Assembly (NCBI RefSeq): GCF_001425745.1
Contig: NZ_LMDF01000007.1
Location: 658,973 to 722,972, forward strand
Source of the DNA: Caulobacter sp. Root343
Lineage (GTDB): Bacteria; Pseudomonadota; Alphaproteobacteria; Caulobacterales; Caulobacteraceae
DNA length: 64,000 nucleotides
Direction: 5' to 3'
Part shown: in pieces, positions 15,054 to 24,300 of the stretch
Layout of the letters: each line of letters starts with the position of its first letter
How positions within the stretch are numbered: position 1 is the stretch's first letter
Made by a program: the position numbers and the translations under genes
Notes under the pieces: generated by a model
What the model was told of the DNA's origin: nothing
What the model saw: only the letters and a program-made list of their open reading frames with translations
Databases searched by the model: none

Positions 15054-16256
15054 TTAACTGTCCTTGCGATAGGTCAGGGTGTGCGCCTTTAGGTCCGCGA
15101 CGATGATGCCGCCGCGATTGTCGCGTAGTGCCCGGAAGACCCTGAACCCCTCCAGAATCGCGCGTTCCCACATCCATAGTGGGCGGCTTTCGACTTCATA
15201 GCCCTTCACCATGGCCCGGATCGTCTGCAGCAGCGCGAAATCCAGCGAGTTCGCGCCCAAGAAAGCCTGGCGCCGCACACCATGGGAGAAAATCCAGTTG
15301 GAAATGCCCTCCTCGGTAATCACGGCCCGGGCGCCGTCTTCGTGCTCGTCGACCACAGGCTTGCTCTTTCGCTTGAGGCGCAACAGAGCCCGCAAAACCG
15401 GGGACCACCCCAGTATGGCGGCATACGAAAGGTGGAAGACGTCGTGGTACCGGTAATAATCCTCAGACGAACTGTTGTCCGTCAGCCGGTCCCCGATGTT
15501 GACGCCGTTCCATTGCTGGATGACGAACCTCGTTCCCTTCTCAGTCCTCTTCTCCTTGAACCTCATCTCGATCAGGTCGGGGAGCCGCTCGTCCTCGTCG
15601 TCATCGGCGTCGAACCGCTCTCCCCAGTTCTCCTGAACAGGGTGGCGATCGAGAATTTTGTCGATGTTGCGCACCGCCGCGACATCGAGGCTGATGCCCG
15701 CGTCGTCGGCAGCTTCTACCAAGGCGTCGAAGACGCGGACGAGATCCTGCCTGAAGCCCTCAGCGTCCTGGTCGAGGCCTGCTGGACTCCAGCGATTGAT
15801 TGCCTGGCCTGTGCAAACTGCCAGCGTGAGCAAGCGTTGCTCGGCCTGGGGCCCGACGACGGGTTCCTCGAACAGTTGGGTTTGCGCCTGGAGGTCAACG
15901 AAGGTGCGAGGTGCGGAGGGCCCTTTGGGCGATCCCGCAGCGATCTCCGACAGGGTCATCCCGGCCTTGGTGACCGCAGCCGAGAAATACCACAATACAT
16001 CGCCCATCTCTTCGTGGGCTGAATCAGCATAGGATCTGAACGTATTCTGGTCCTTTTGCTTCTTCTTCATCTCGGAGAGCAGGCTGCCCACCTCGCCGAA
16101 GAGACCAAGTAGAACGAGGCTAGTGCTTAGCGCGGGGTTGTCCCCAGTCTTATCCGTGCGCTGAGCGAAGCGCTGATATTCATCCAGCCCGATGGGCCCG
16201 GGCGTTGAGGCGGACGGTTCGAGTTCGGTCCGAATGTCGGCAAGGGAAAGCGGCAT
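15054..16256 (-). CDS. Two-domain MazG-like nucleotide pyrophosphohydrolase
   Basis: 400 aa. Residues 40-100 form a MazG helical core: LLGLFGEVGSLLSEMKKK (Glu55, Glu62) and HEEMGDVLWYFSAAV (Glu82/83, Asp86), the metal-binding acidic set. The C-terminal ~190 aa (IQQWNGVNIGDRLTDN onward, with DYYRYHDVFHLSYAAILGW) resemble the MazG C-terminal domain (Pfam MazG_C). That domain was described together with predicted DNA-base hypermodification genes. Expected reaction: NTP or modified dNTP to NMP plus PPi, either sanitising or supplying the pathway. It starts 9 bp after the membrane-protein gene. Confidence 0.75.
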   Translation of the reverse strand: MPLSLADIRTELEPSASTPGPIGLDEYQRFAQRTDKTGDNPALSTSLVLLGLFGEVGSLLSEMKKKQKDQNTFRSYADSAHEEMGDVLWYFSAAVTKAGMTLSEIAAGSPKGPSAPRTFVDLQAQTQLFEEPVVGPQAEQRLLTLAVCTGQAINRWSPAGLDQDAEGFRQDLVRVFDALVEAADDAGISLDVAAVRNIDKILDRHPVQENWGERFDADDDEDERLPDLIEMRFKEKRTEKGTRFVIQQWNGVNIGDRLTDNSSSEDYYRYHDVFHLSYAAILGWSPVLRALLRLKRKSKPVVDEHEDGARAVITEEGISNWIFSHGVRRQAFLGANSLDFALLQTIRAMVKGYEVESRPLWMWERAILEGFRVFRALRDNRGGIIVADLKAHTLTYRKDS

Positions 16257-16265
16257 TGAGGAGAC

Positions 16266-16718
16266 CTATCGAGCGGGCTGGCTGTCGGCGGCTATCTGGG
16301 TGCCAGGCGACGAAGCTGTGATGACCACACTTGTATGGCGGCCGGCTTCTGCCTCGATCCATGAATTCGCCATCGCCATCGCCTCCCACGATATTAGTGC
16401 GGCCATCAAGCCCGCGAAGCACCAGAGCCAGAGTATGGCGTCCGGCGTCGTCTTCTCAGTCGCGCGTCCTGACCGACGCGTCAGGACAGAGCGCCCCGAG
16501 CCGTCGCCGAGCATGACCACGATGCAAAGAGCCAGCAAGGCTGCACCCGGCACAGTCAGGATCGAGGTCCGACCTATGCATAGGAGGGACAACCCAAGCG
16601 CGCCCAGAAAGAACGCGATGAAGACTGGGAACCAGCGACGCACCTTGAACACGGATGACATGCGCCTGGGCAGCGTATCCTTGGGCCTTGTGAACTCAGT
16701 GGTCTGCTGGTCAGGCAT
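16266..16718 (-). CDS. Small inner-membrane protein of the modification island
   Basis: 150 aa from ATG 16718. Two hydrophobic stretches at about residues 28-70 (FPVFIAFFLGALGLSLL and LTVPGAALLALCIVVML) and one at about 97-117 (ILWLWCFAGLMAALISW) predict three membrane segments. No known family. The start overlaps the end of the dCTP-deaminase-like gene by 8 bp, so the two proteins are made together. Because that neighbour also has a membrane tail, a complex at the membrane is plausible. Confidence 0.65.
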   Translation of the reverse strand: MPDQQTTEFTRPKDTLPRRMSSVFKVRRWFPVFIAFFLGALGLSLLCIGRTSILTVPGAALLALCIVVMLGDGSGRSVLTRRSGRATEKTTPDAILWLWCFAGLMAALISWEAMAMANSWIEAEAGRHTSVVITASSPGTQIAADSQPAR

Positions 16719-17493
16719 CAGGCTGTACCTCGTGGACGGTCTGAGCTGGAACCGCGGCGTTGGCCGTGGTCGTGCAGGTTCGGACCCCAAGTGCGATCAG
16801 GGCCGCCAGGACGAGAAGCGCTGCCCACCGTGTGATAGTGTGATCCCGCTCAATGGCGTGCAGACGTTCGATCAACCGTTCTTCGGTCTCGTCAATCTTC
16901 GTGTCGACACCTTTGAGGGTCAGTACTTGGCCAGACAAGGGGGACAAAAGGCTGCTGGGAATGCTGTCGAAGCCCGGCTTTTCCCTAACTCTTCCGGAAG
17001 CCCTGTCGAGCCCGGCGAATGAGATCATGAACCAGTCATCTCCCTGGCTGACATGCACGTCCAGCGGGCCGGCGTTGAAGACCGAGAATACGAGCTGACC
17101 TTTATAGCCCGGATCGACGTGGAAACCCGAAACATTGACCAAACCCCGCATCTTGGGGCCGGACCGAAGGCCGATGAAGCCTATCGTGTCGGCCGGAATC
17201 TGTACCTTCTGATGGGTTATGAGGATCGCGAACTGGCCGGAGGGGATGATGATGGTTTGACCGGCCGACAGCTGCTGCTTGGTCTTGTACTTGGGCGCGA
17301 CGTCTTTGGAGTGGGGCGTAACGAAAATCTCGCTCCCCACGGTCAATCGGTATGACGCGGTATCGACCTTGCCTCTGTCAAACGGGAGAACAACTTGCTC
17401 GGCGCGGCCGCGCGACAAGATCGTCTCGCTGCTCCAGAACCCGACGGTGACGGGAGCAGTCATAGCGTCTTCCGCTTCGATCTGTTCATCCAC
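16711..17493 (-). CDS. dCTP-deaminase/dUTPase-fold protein with a C-terminal membrane tail
   Basis: 260 aa from GTG 17493, which has GGAGGGGG 7 bp upstream; ATG 17463 is an alternative. The trimeric dUTPase/Dcd fold shows IGFIGLRSGPKMRG (Arg-Ser motif) and VSGFHVDPGYKGQLVFSVFN. In dCTP deaminase the segment aligned to FSVFN contains the catalytic Glu (LEFYN); here it is Ser, so deamination is doubtful. After the fold, a charged helix (DTKIDETEERLIERLHAIER) leads to one membrane segment (WAALLVLAALIALGV). Such a tail is unusual for the family. It could be a membrane-anchored nucleotide sensor or a dUTPase. Confidence 0.72.
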   Translation of the reverse strand: MDEQIEAEDAMTAPVTVGFWSSETILSRGRAEQVVLPFDRGKVDTASYRLTVGSEIFVTPHSKDVAPKYKTKQQLSAGQTIIIPSGQFAILITHQKVQIPADTIGFIGLRSGPKMRGLVNVSGFHVDPGYKGQLVFSVFNAGPLDVHVSQGDDWFMISFAGLDRASGRVREKPGFDSIPSSLLSPLSGQVLTLKGVDTKIDETEERLIERLHAIERDHTITRWAALLVLAALIALGVRTCTTTANAAVPAQTVHEVQPDA

Positions 17494-17566
17494 TCCGCGT
17501 CCCCCTCCACAATTCGCCGTGTCGTAGCGCAAGCGGAGTTGTCAAACCATTAGTTGAGGGGGCGCG

Positions 17567-18574
17567 CTAGAGAAGAAATGCTTGCTCACCGGCCCAGGGT
17601 GCGACCGAAGCGAGGTGCGGCGGGACTGTCGGAGGGTTGAGTCGCCAGCGCGGCGGAAACATCGGCGTCCCGGGTCCGCGACCTGACGATTGGTAGTTCT
17701 GCTTGATCCGCTTTCGATCGTTGACGCCACGAACGCCGGGGTGAGCTACACGCGCATATTTGGAAACTTCGCAGAACAGATTCTGGCAGTCGATGAGATG
17801 CAACCGACGCCCAAACAAACCACCGAAATCTAACTCCAGTCGTTCAAATTCTCGATCCTGGACGTCGACCATGTGCTGGATCACCTCTGCTGGTGCCATG
17901 GTTTCGGCGTCTTTGAAACACTTGGCGATCCCATCGAGGGCCCCGGGACCGGCCACGACGAAATCATTCTCGTCGAAACTCAGCAGTTCGGAATAGTTCA
18001 GGTCGATCGCGTACTGGAACGCTAGGAACGGCCCGATTCCCGGGTATTGCCGGATCAATTCATAGACCGCGCGGAGCGTTGGGGCCTTTCTGACGCGAGC
18101 GGCTAGGTTGTCCTGCATCATGTTGTTCAGGAGCGTGAGATGGTTGGCGTGCTTTCGCGCGTGACCCAAGGCGGGAGCCGGCATGATGTAGGCGGCGGAG
18201 TAGATGCGGACGCTGGCGGCATAAGCCGAGTCGAGCACCTTGCAGGCCTCAGCGGCGTCAAAGCTCTGCCAAGAGATCGTTCCCAATTGCCGTTCCAGCA
18301 GTTCCCAGGTCTCGACCTTGTTGAACAGCTTGAAGAGCATAGTGCGGAAGAACACCTCTGCCGGGGCCTGCGGCCGATCGGACCGATATTGCACCTCGCG
18401 AATAAGGTACTGGCTGACGCGATCCGCAGCGCGATAGGTGTTGGTGAAACGGTGCGCTTTCAGAATCGGGTCCGTCGTCCAGGGGCCCACCGGATCACAG
18501 AGGCGACGTTCGTACATCGCCTGCCGTTCTGCGGCGAAATACCAGTACGTGTCGTAGACTTCAGTCGGCGTCAT
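17567..18574 (-). CDS. Putative DNA base hypermodification protein (HMUDK-helical type)
   Basis: 335 aa. The N-terminal third, with FAAERQAMYERRL, DPILKAHRFTNTYRAADRVS, QYLIREV and AEVFFRTMLFKLFNKVETW, matches my memory of the 5-hmdU DNA kinase helical domain (alpha-glutamyl/putrescinyl-thymine pyrophosphorylase-like family). That family is found in phages with hypermodified thymine. The middle has a helix-hairpin-helix-like YPGIGPFLAFQYAIDLNY, and the C-terminus is basic. Expected role: acting on 5-hydroxymethyluracil in DNA. AGGGA precedes the ATG. It lies between a nuclease and the dCTP-deaminase-like gene, supporting a base-modification pathway. Confidence 0.7.
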   Translation of the reverse strand: MTPTEVYDTYWYFAAERQAMYERRLCDPVGPWTTDPILKAHRFTNTYRAADRVSQYLIREVQYRSDRPQAPAEVFFRTMLFKLFNKVETWELLERQLGTISWQSFDAAEACKVLDSAYAASVRIYSAAYIMPAPALGHARKHANHLTLLNNMMQDNLAARVRKAPTLRAVYELIRQYPGIGPFLAFQYAIDLNYSELLSFDENDFVVAGPGALDGIAKCFKDAETMAPAEVIQHMVDVQDREFERLELDFGGLFGRRLHLIDCQNLFCEVSKYARVAHPGVRGVNDRKRIKQNYQSSGRGPGTPMFPPRWRLNPPTVPPHLASVAPWAGEQAFLL

Positions 18575-18843
18575 CGGCGGTCCCTAAGCGTCCGCGCTGG
18601 TTAGACGATTCTCCCACTCCACGTGGGCCAGAACGTCCTATTGATTACGATATCCCAACCGTGGATCAACGTCTGTCTCGGGTGTGCGCCAATTCGCCGT
18701 TGACGAGAAGGCGACGCAGCAACGGGCAATCAGCCGCAGTTTCATCCGGCCAAGTAAGTGGCGCGCCAGGCTTCAAGAAGGAGCGGACGTTTTGTGAGGG
18801 GCAGGGGTCTGGAGCTGCTCCAAAGGCATTGGCGCGGTTGTCG

Positions 18844-20061
18844 CTAGCGCATCAAGAGCTCGATACTTGATATCGAAATCCCCGGCCGAACGAGTGCTGC
18901 CTCGGCCTCGCCGCTCTCGGGCTTGGGCGACTTCATCCTTCCATCGACTGCCGGATAGGCGTCCTGGAAGAACGCCGTCCGCCCTCCGCCCTCCTGCAGT
19001 TCGCTGAGTAGTCCAATGCTTACGCCTTGGCGCAAGCGGGCCCGGCGATAGATGTGATTTCCGGCCTCGAGCGGCGCGAGAAGCGGAACTACCGCCTCCT
19101 CTCCGCGCCAAGTCTCGCCATGGGACACAAATGACTGCAGTCGCGCGGTATCCTCTCTGATGGCACCCTGAACCCGGTCGCGCTGACCCGGCCCCTCCAG
19201 CGCAGGGAGGCTTGCCGGTCGGTCGATCTCGGTGATCGCCACGGATGTCCGGAAAGCACCGGCCGCCCCCAGCAGTCGGCCCACTTGCATTCGGATGATC
19301 GGTTCGCGCAGTTCATGGAGTTTCACGGTCGAAGCGATCTCGACGGTCTCTTCCTGCTCTGGCGCCGGATCCATCACGGTCGTCTGCGCGCCGCGGGAGC
19401 TAGTTTCCAATGTCAGCAGCGAGCCAACCACGAGTCGCTGGCCAACTACCCTGCGCTCGGTAGCTGGGGTGCCGAAGACCAAGGAGCATTTCTGATCTTG
19501 GCCGGAAGCCATCGCTTTCGCAAGCGCGTAGTCGGAACTCTGTGTTCCCTTGATCTCAATGATATGCGTCTTGCCGCGCTGGTCGATGGCGGCGAAGTCC
19601 GCCATCTTCATTGACCCAACCTTTGGGGGCAGCCCACCGGACGACGCCAGCAGTCCGAGGCTGTTCATACGGTGCAGAAAGGCGCGTCCGTCAACGCAGG
19701 CGGCATAATCGAAGGCGCTGTAGAGCACGGACATTCCGAGGCCGACGCCGAAGTCGTCACTCGCGATTGCCTTCTGATGCGCATCGACTTCTTTCCAAGC
19801 GCTTCGGAACTTCAATTGCGGGCTGTCCGAGATGACGTGCAAATACCGCAGAAGCGGCCACATCCTGGCGACTCCGGACTGAATATTGAGCACTGGCGTC
19901 GTGTGCTCGCCAATACGAAGGAGCATCTCGAGCAAATGAATGGGATACGGCCCTCGCAAGGCCGCCAGGGGGCGCGGGAGAGGGTGGCTGAATTCCGGCG
20001 GCTGAGACCGCCAGCTCGGCGTGTCGATGTGAACCGCGATGGCGCGATTGAAGGCGCTCAC
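18844..20061 (-). CDS. Predicted PD-(D/E)XK-type nuclease, second of the island
   Basis: 405 aa from a GTG start with GGGGGA upstream. The segment KMADFAAIDQRGKTHIIEIKG gives Asp155 and Glu169-x-Lys171, followed by Gln188, an endonuclease-like core. The flanking halves are unrecognised; the C-terminal part contains TSVAITEIDRP and a basic linker. It is the first gene of the minus-strand array and is divergent from the helicase pair. It may act as restriction or as repair nuclease for modified DNA. Confidence 0.6.
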   Translation of the reverse strand: MSAFNRAIAVHIDTPSWRSQPPEFSHPLPRPLAALRGPYPIHLLEMLLRIGEHTTPVLNIQSGVARMWPLLRYLHVISDSPQLKFRSAWKEVDAHQKAIASDDFGVGLGMSVLYSAFDYAACVDGRAFLHRMNSLGLLASSGGLPPKVGSMKMADFAAIDQRGKTHIIEIKGTQSSDYALAKAMASGQDQKCSLVFGTPATERRVVGQRLVVGSLLTLETSSRGAQTTVMDPAPEQEETVEIASTVKLHELREPIIRMQVGRLLGAAGAFRTSVAITEIDRPASLPALEGPGQRDRVQGAIREDTARLQSFVSHGETWRGEEAVVPLLAPLEAGNHIYRRARLRQGVSIGLLSELQEGGGRTAFFQDAYPAVDGRMKSPKPESGEAEAALVRPGISISSIELLMR

Positions 20062-20528
20062 TATTCCCCCCGAGTTGCGACGATCCTAGATGAGAGTGGA
20101 TCGTCGGCTGTGTGTTGGCTAGGCGGCTGGTTGTGCCGGCGCGAGGTTAGGGGCGTCGCTTCGAGCGGGCAGGTGGTGGAGGGGCCTTACGCCGACTCGG
20201 ACTGGATGTCGGCAGACGTCAATGTCGATGAACGCTTCTCGCTTTAGCGCCAGAGCCATGACCTGGATCGCTTCGGCCAAGAGGGAGGCGCTGCCGAAGT
20301 CCCCGGGGAGCGACCGTGGTCCCGACCACTATGGCAAGGGCCGCGACTTCGAGGGGCTTTTCGCTCAGCGCGGTTTGAAGGCCATTCAAACGGCGGGCAG
20401 ACGGGTCGGAAGGATTTGACATGGGCGCCCCGAACGTGAGCTTCGACTAAAGCTCGACCATGGCGGCACTGCGGTGCAGATTCGCTCAATGGTGTCATTT
20501 GCTGAGGCAGCAGAGTGGAGGAGGGAGT
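20062..20528. other. Intergenic region between divergent halves of the island
   Basis: 467 bp between two outward-reading transcription units; it must hold promoters for both. I see no clear palindrome. A short plus-strand frame at 20222-20419 ends with GLFAQRGLKAIQTAGRRVGR, which faintly resembles the C-terminal part of IS5-type transposases, so an old IS remnant is possible. Confidence 0.35.
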
Positions 20529-21125
20529 ATGTCGTCTTGCGTAGCCACACCCGCCCGACGGGACTGTGGTCCCGTCTCGTTCGCCCAATGCGCCACCTTG
20601 CGCGAAATGGTCGACCTGTTTCTGATCCTGCGAAAGGACCGCGTCGAACAGGAGCGCGCCTGGTGGGCCGATCCCACCCTGTCGCCGGAAGCAGCGTGCC
20701 GCCGCGCGCTGTTCGGCCTGGGCGGCGTTCGCGACACCCATCAGTGGATCTTCAGCGCGGCCGAGCTCGAAGCCATGGCCGAACAGGTCGCGCTGCACTC
20801 CGCGACCTTGGCCGCTGCCAAAGACTTTGAGGATCTTTACCGGCGGATCGAAGTTGCGCTGGGCCTGCGTCGGGATAGAAAGCCGCTTTTAGTCTACGAC
20901 ATCGCTCATCGGCTCGGCCACCGAATCGGACGCGAGCCCGAGCAGGTCTATCTGCACGCTGGACCAGAAAAGGGCGCCGAAGCCCTGAAGCCAGGTTTGG
21001 GGCGTCCGCGGCGCCGGCCACTGAGCGACTTTCCGAAATCGATCCGAACCCGCCTGGCGCCCGCCCAGGCGGAGGATTTCCTGTGCCTGGCGGCCAAGGC
21101 GTTGCGTGCCGACCTCTGGGACTAA
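20529..21125 (+). CDS. Hypothetical protein preceding the helicase
   Basis: 198 aa from ATG 20529, chosen for the GGAGGAGGGAG just upstream. The N-terminus MSSCVATPARRDCGPVS is Cys-containing. A helical middle (ELEAMAEQVALHSATLAAAK) is followed by VYDIAHRLGHRIGREPEQVY and LHAG, a pattern I have seen in small helix-hairpin-helix-type proteins but cannot name with certainty. It is followed after 195 bp by the large helicase on the same strand, so the two could form one functional pair. Confidence 0.6.
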   Translation: MSSCVATPARRDCGPVSFAQCATLREMVDLFLILRKDRVEQERAWWADPTLSPEAACRRALFGLGGVRDTHQWIFSAAELEAMAEQVALHSATLAAAKDFEDLYRRIEVALGLRRDRKPLLVYDIAHRLGHRIGREPEQVYLHAGPEKGAEALKPGLGRPRRRPLSDFPKSIRTRLAPAQAEDFLCLAAKALRADLWD

Positions 21126-21320
21126 ATCAGGGCCTCTTGAGTAAGAGTTTATTTCGCTCCCGATCCGCTCATCGCCAGACCGCTGGGGACCGTGCTCGCT
21201 GCCTTTTCGAGGTCGATGGCGGAGTAGCCAGTCTGGCCAGCCCAATTCTAACGATGCGGCGCGCTGGACAACCTATACGATCCGAGAATCAAGCTTCACT
21301 CTGAAGCGATTTTTTGCGGA

Positions 21321-24300
21321 TTGATCCTGGTGCCCGATCTCGACGATCTCGCTCTTTGGAACCACCAGCGCGCCGCGGTAGACGAGTGCGAGCGGTATTT
21401 CGCACAGGCTCCCCAGGGCCGGTCGGCGCTCGTCCACTACCCAACAGGCGCCGGCAAGACCGGGATCATGGCCGCGCTCGCCAGGCGGCGGGCTACGACA
21501 GCGCCGGTTCTTGTGGTTTGTCCCTCTGCGGCGCTGGTCGCGCAGCTAGAGGGGCAATTCCGAGCCGGCTTCTGGGAGAAGATCGGCGCGGCTGAAGAAT
21601 GGCATTTCCGTCACACCGGGCTGCTGGTTATCTCCAAAGTCGACAAAGTCGTCGAACTCATCGGCGATGCCCAGGGCGAGGAGGTTGCGATCTTCGCCAC
21701 GATCCAGGCCCTACAGCAAATCCATGCCGATGAGCTCGCCTACGCTAAGCTTGCAGGCCTGTTCGGCACTGTGTTCTTCGATGAGGGCCACCGTGAGCCA
21801 GCGCCACAATGGGCTCGGGCGGCAAGAGGACTCGGCGCGCCGACGATCCTCTTCAGCGCTACGCCTTACCGCAACGACCTGAAGGTGTTTGGCGTCGACC
21901 AGGACTTCACCAGCTTCCTGTCATTTGAAGCCGCGGCCGGGCAGGGCCTGATCCGGCCCGTCGTGACTGAGGAAATGGCGCTACCGCAGGACGCCACTGG
22001 GTTTGCGGCGGCGGTCATAGCCCGGCGCGACGAGCTCCTCGCGGCGGGGCGCATTCTCCCCAACCACAAGATGATCATCCGGGCAGACCAAGAGTCTGAG
22101 GTCAGCGCCCTGTTCTTCGCCTTCAGCCAATTGCTGGCTGGGCGCGGCGATGGCGTTCTGGCGATCCACGATACGTTTGACACCGAAGGGCCTCCGGGTG
22201 CCCAGAAGCTTGGAAAGGTCCCGGCCAATCTCTCGGAGCGGGCCGAGCGGTTCCTTATCCACCAGCACATGCTTACGGAGGGCATCGACGATCCCGCCTG
22301 CACAATGCTGGCTTTGTACGCCCCGTTCCGGAACGAGCGGCAGCTAGTTCAGCAGGTCGGAAGGCTCACGCGTCACCCCGGCCCGCTGGGCCAGGCTGCG
22401 CCGCCTGCCCTGGTGATTACCCGACCGTCGGACGGGGTGGTCTCCATGTGGAATCGCTTCCTTGCCTACGATCAGGCCTGTGTCGCGAACGGGGGACGTC
22501 CGCCGCTCCGCGACCAGGCATTTGTCGACCGGGTTCTCGAGGCCCTACCAGACCTCGACTATGTCGACGGCCAGTTTCGGCGGCGGGCGGATCTCGCGAA
22601 TGACGGTATCCAGGCGGAGATCCGGGTTCCGTTATCGGCCGTGATATTCGAGACAACGCCAGCCTTCGATCTCGACGCCTTTGAGGCGGCGATCTCGGCC
22701 CAGCTGTCCGAAGAAGATCGTATCGAGCAGGCTTCTGGACCAATAAAGCAGGACCCGACCTGCAGATTCCACCTGTCGATCAGCCTGACCCAAAGCCCGC
22801 TTCTCGCAGAGTCGCTTTTCCAGACGGCATCTCTGGAGATCACAGCGTATGCTCACCGGAACGGGCGGCTCTTCTTCTATGACTCCGGCGGGCTTTGGGC
22901 CGACGAATTAGCGGAGATAAGGGGGCGACTGGGCCCGCGTCGACTGGGCGCGCTACTTCCCGCATCCAGCAAGGCGCTGACGGCGGTGACACTGCGCAAT
23001 ACCGACCTTGGACCGTTAGCTCTCCGCGGTCGCTCCTTCCAGGCGCCGTCCGTCACAAGGGCAGGCGTCTTCGTAGGCGAGCACACAAATGTGGTCACGC
23101 GGGCGACAGGGCGCCCGACGGATACGGTCCGGCGAACACTCGGGTTTACGAGCGCCCGCGTCCGCCAGGGCGAAGGGCCGCAGGCGACCCTGCCGGAGTT
23201 CTCCGCTTGGTGTACCGACGTCAGCGCGGAATTGGACGCCAACCCCGCGCCGTCGCAGCTGTTCGAGCGCTTCGCTAATTCTGTCGATCCGCCAGCGGAC
23301 ACTACGCCCCACAACATTTTGGTCGACCTCGACGCCTATAAGAATGTCTTCCGCACCGAGGACAATCGGATAGTGAGTTTCGACTTGGACAGCGCCTGCG
23401 CCGATATTGCGCTAGTCGCGGGCGGACCGGCCGGGTTCCTGCACAGGTTCGAGCTGATCGTCGACGGCAACCCGGTGCACGTCTGGATCCGGTGGGATAG
23501 CAAGAAGCAGAAGTACTGGCTGTCATCGCGCGAGCTGACCCAGTTCCACGACCGGTCCAATCCGAAGGTCACGCTGCTGCACCGACTGAACCGCCAGCAG
23601 CCATTCCGGATTATCCTCGAGGGCGCAACCGTCTTCGCATACGGAAGATTCTATTCAATCGACCTTCAGTTGGGGCAGGCCAACGGGGCGGGTGCCCTAG
23701 TGCTTGGGCTTCTACACGCCATCCCGGGGCTGCAGGCGATCACCTCCGAGAAAGGCAATCTGTCCGCTGCGGCGGCGACTTGGCCGCCGCTTTCCCTGTT
23801 TGGAAAGATCGACGAGGAGCTGCGAGCGCCCGGTCCGGGAGCGTTCGGCCGAGTGTTCGAGGCCCTAGTGTGCGACGACCTTGGCACCGAGGTGGCTGAC
23901 TTCATCGGGGTCGATGAGGCTGGCGGCTCGCGGGTGGTTTTTATTGCTGCGAAGTGGAAAGCTGGCGTGCCCGGGGGCGGCGCGACCGGCATCTATGACG
24001 TCAGCGCGCAGGCGCTGAAGGATCTAGCCTATCTGAAGGCTGACGCCCAACCACTGCCGGGCGCGGCTAGGAAATGGGATGGCGACTGGATGCACACTGG
24101 CGGCCGGGTCCCTCGCCGGCGCGTAGGCCCCAATTCAGCCGCCTTCCGAAAACTCTTCCAGAAGGTACGCGGAAATCCAGCCGCGGGTCGCGAGGTTTGG
24201 ATTGTTTTAGGCGGCGGGATTCTTTCGCGTGCTGCCGTCGTGGCAGGAGTCAACGCTCCCAATCCAAGGGCTCACACCCTTCAGCTTTTCCACCTTCTGC

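Noticed and set aside
20222..20419. 65-codon frame with a faint IS5-transposase-like end
   Set aside because: Similarity too weak and no inverted repeats; kept only as a remark on the intergenic region.
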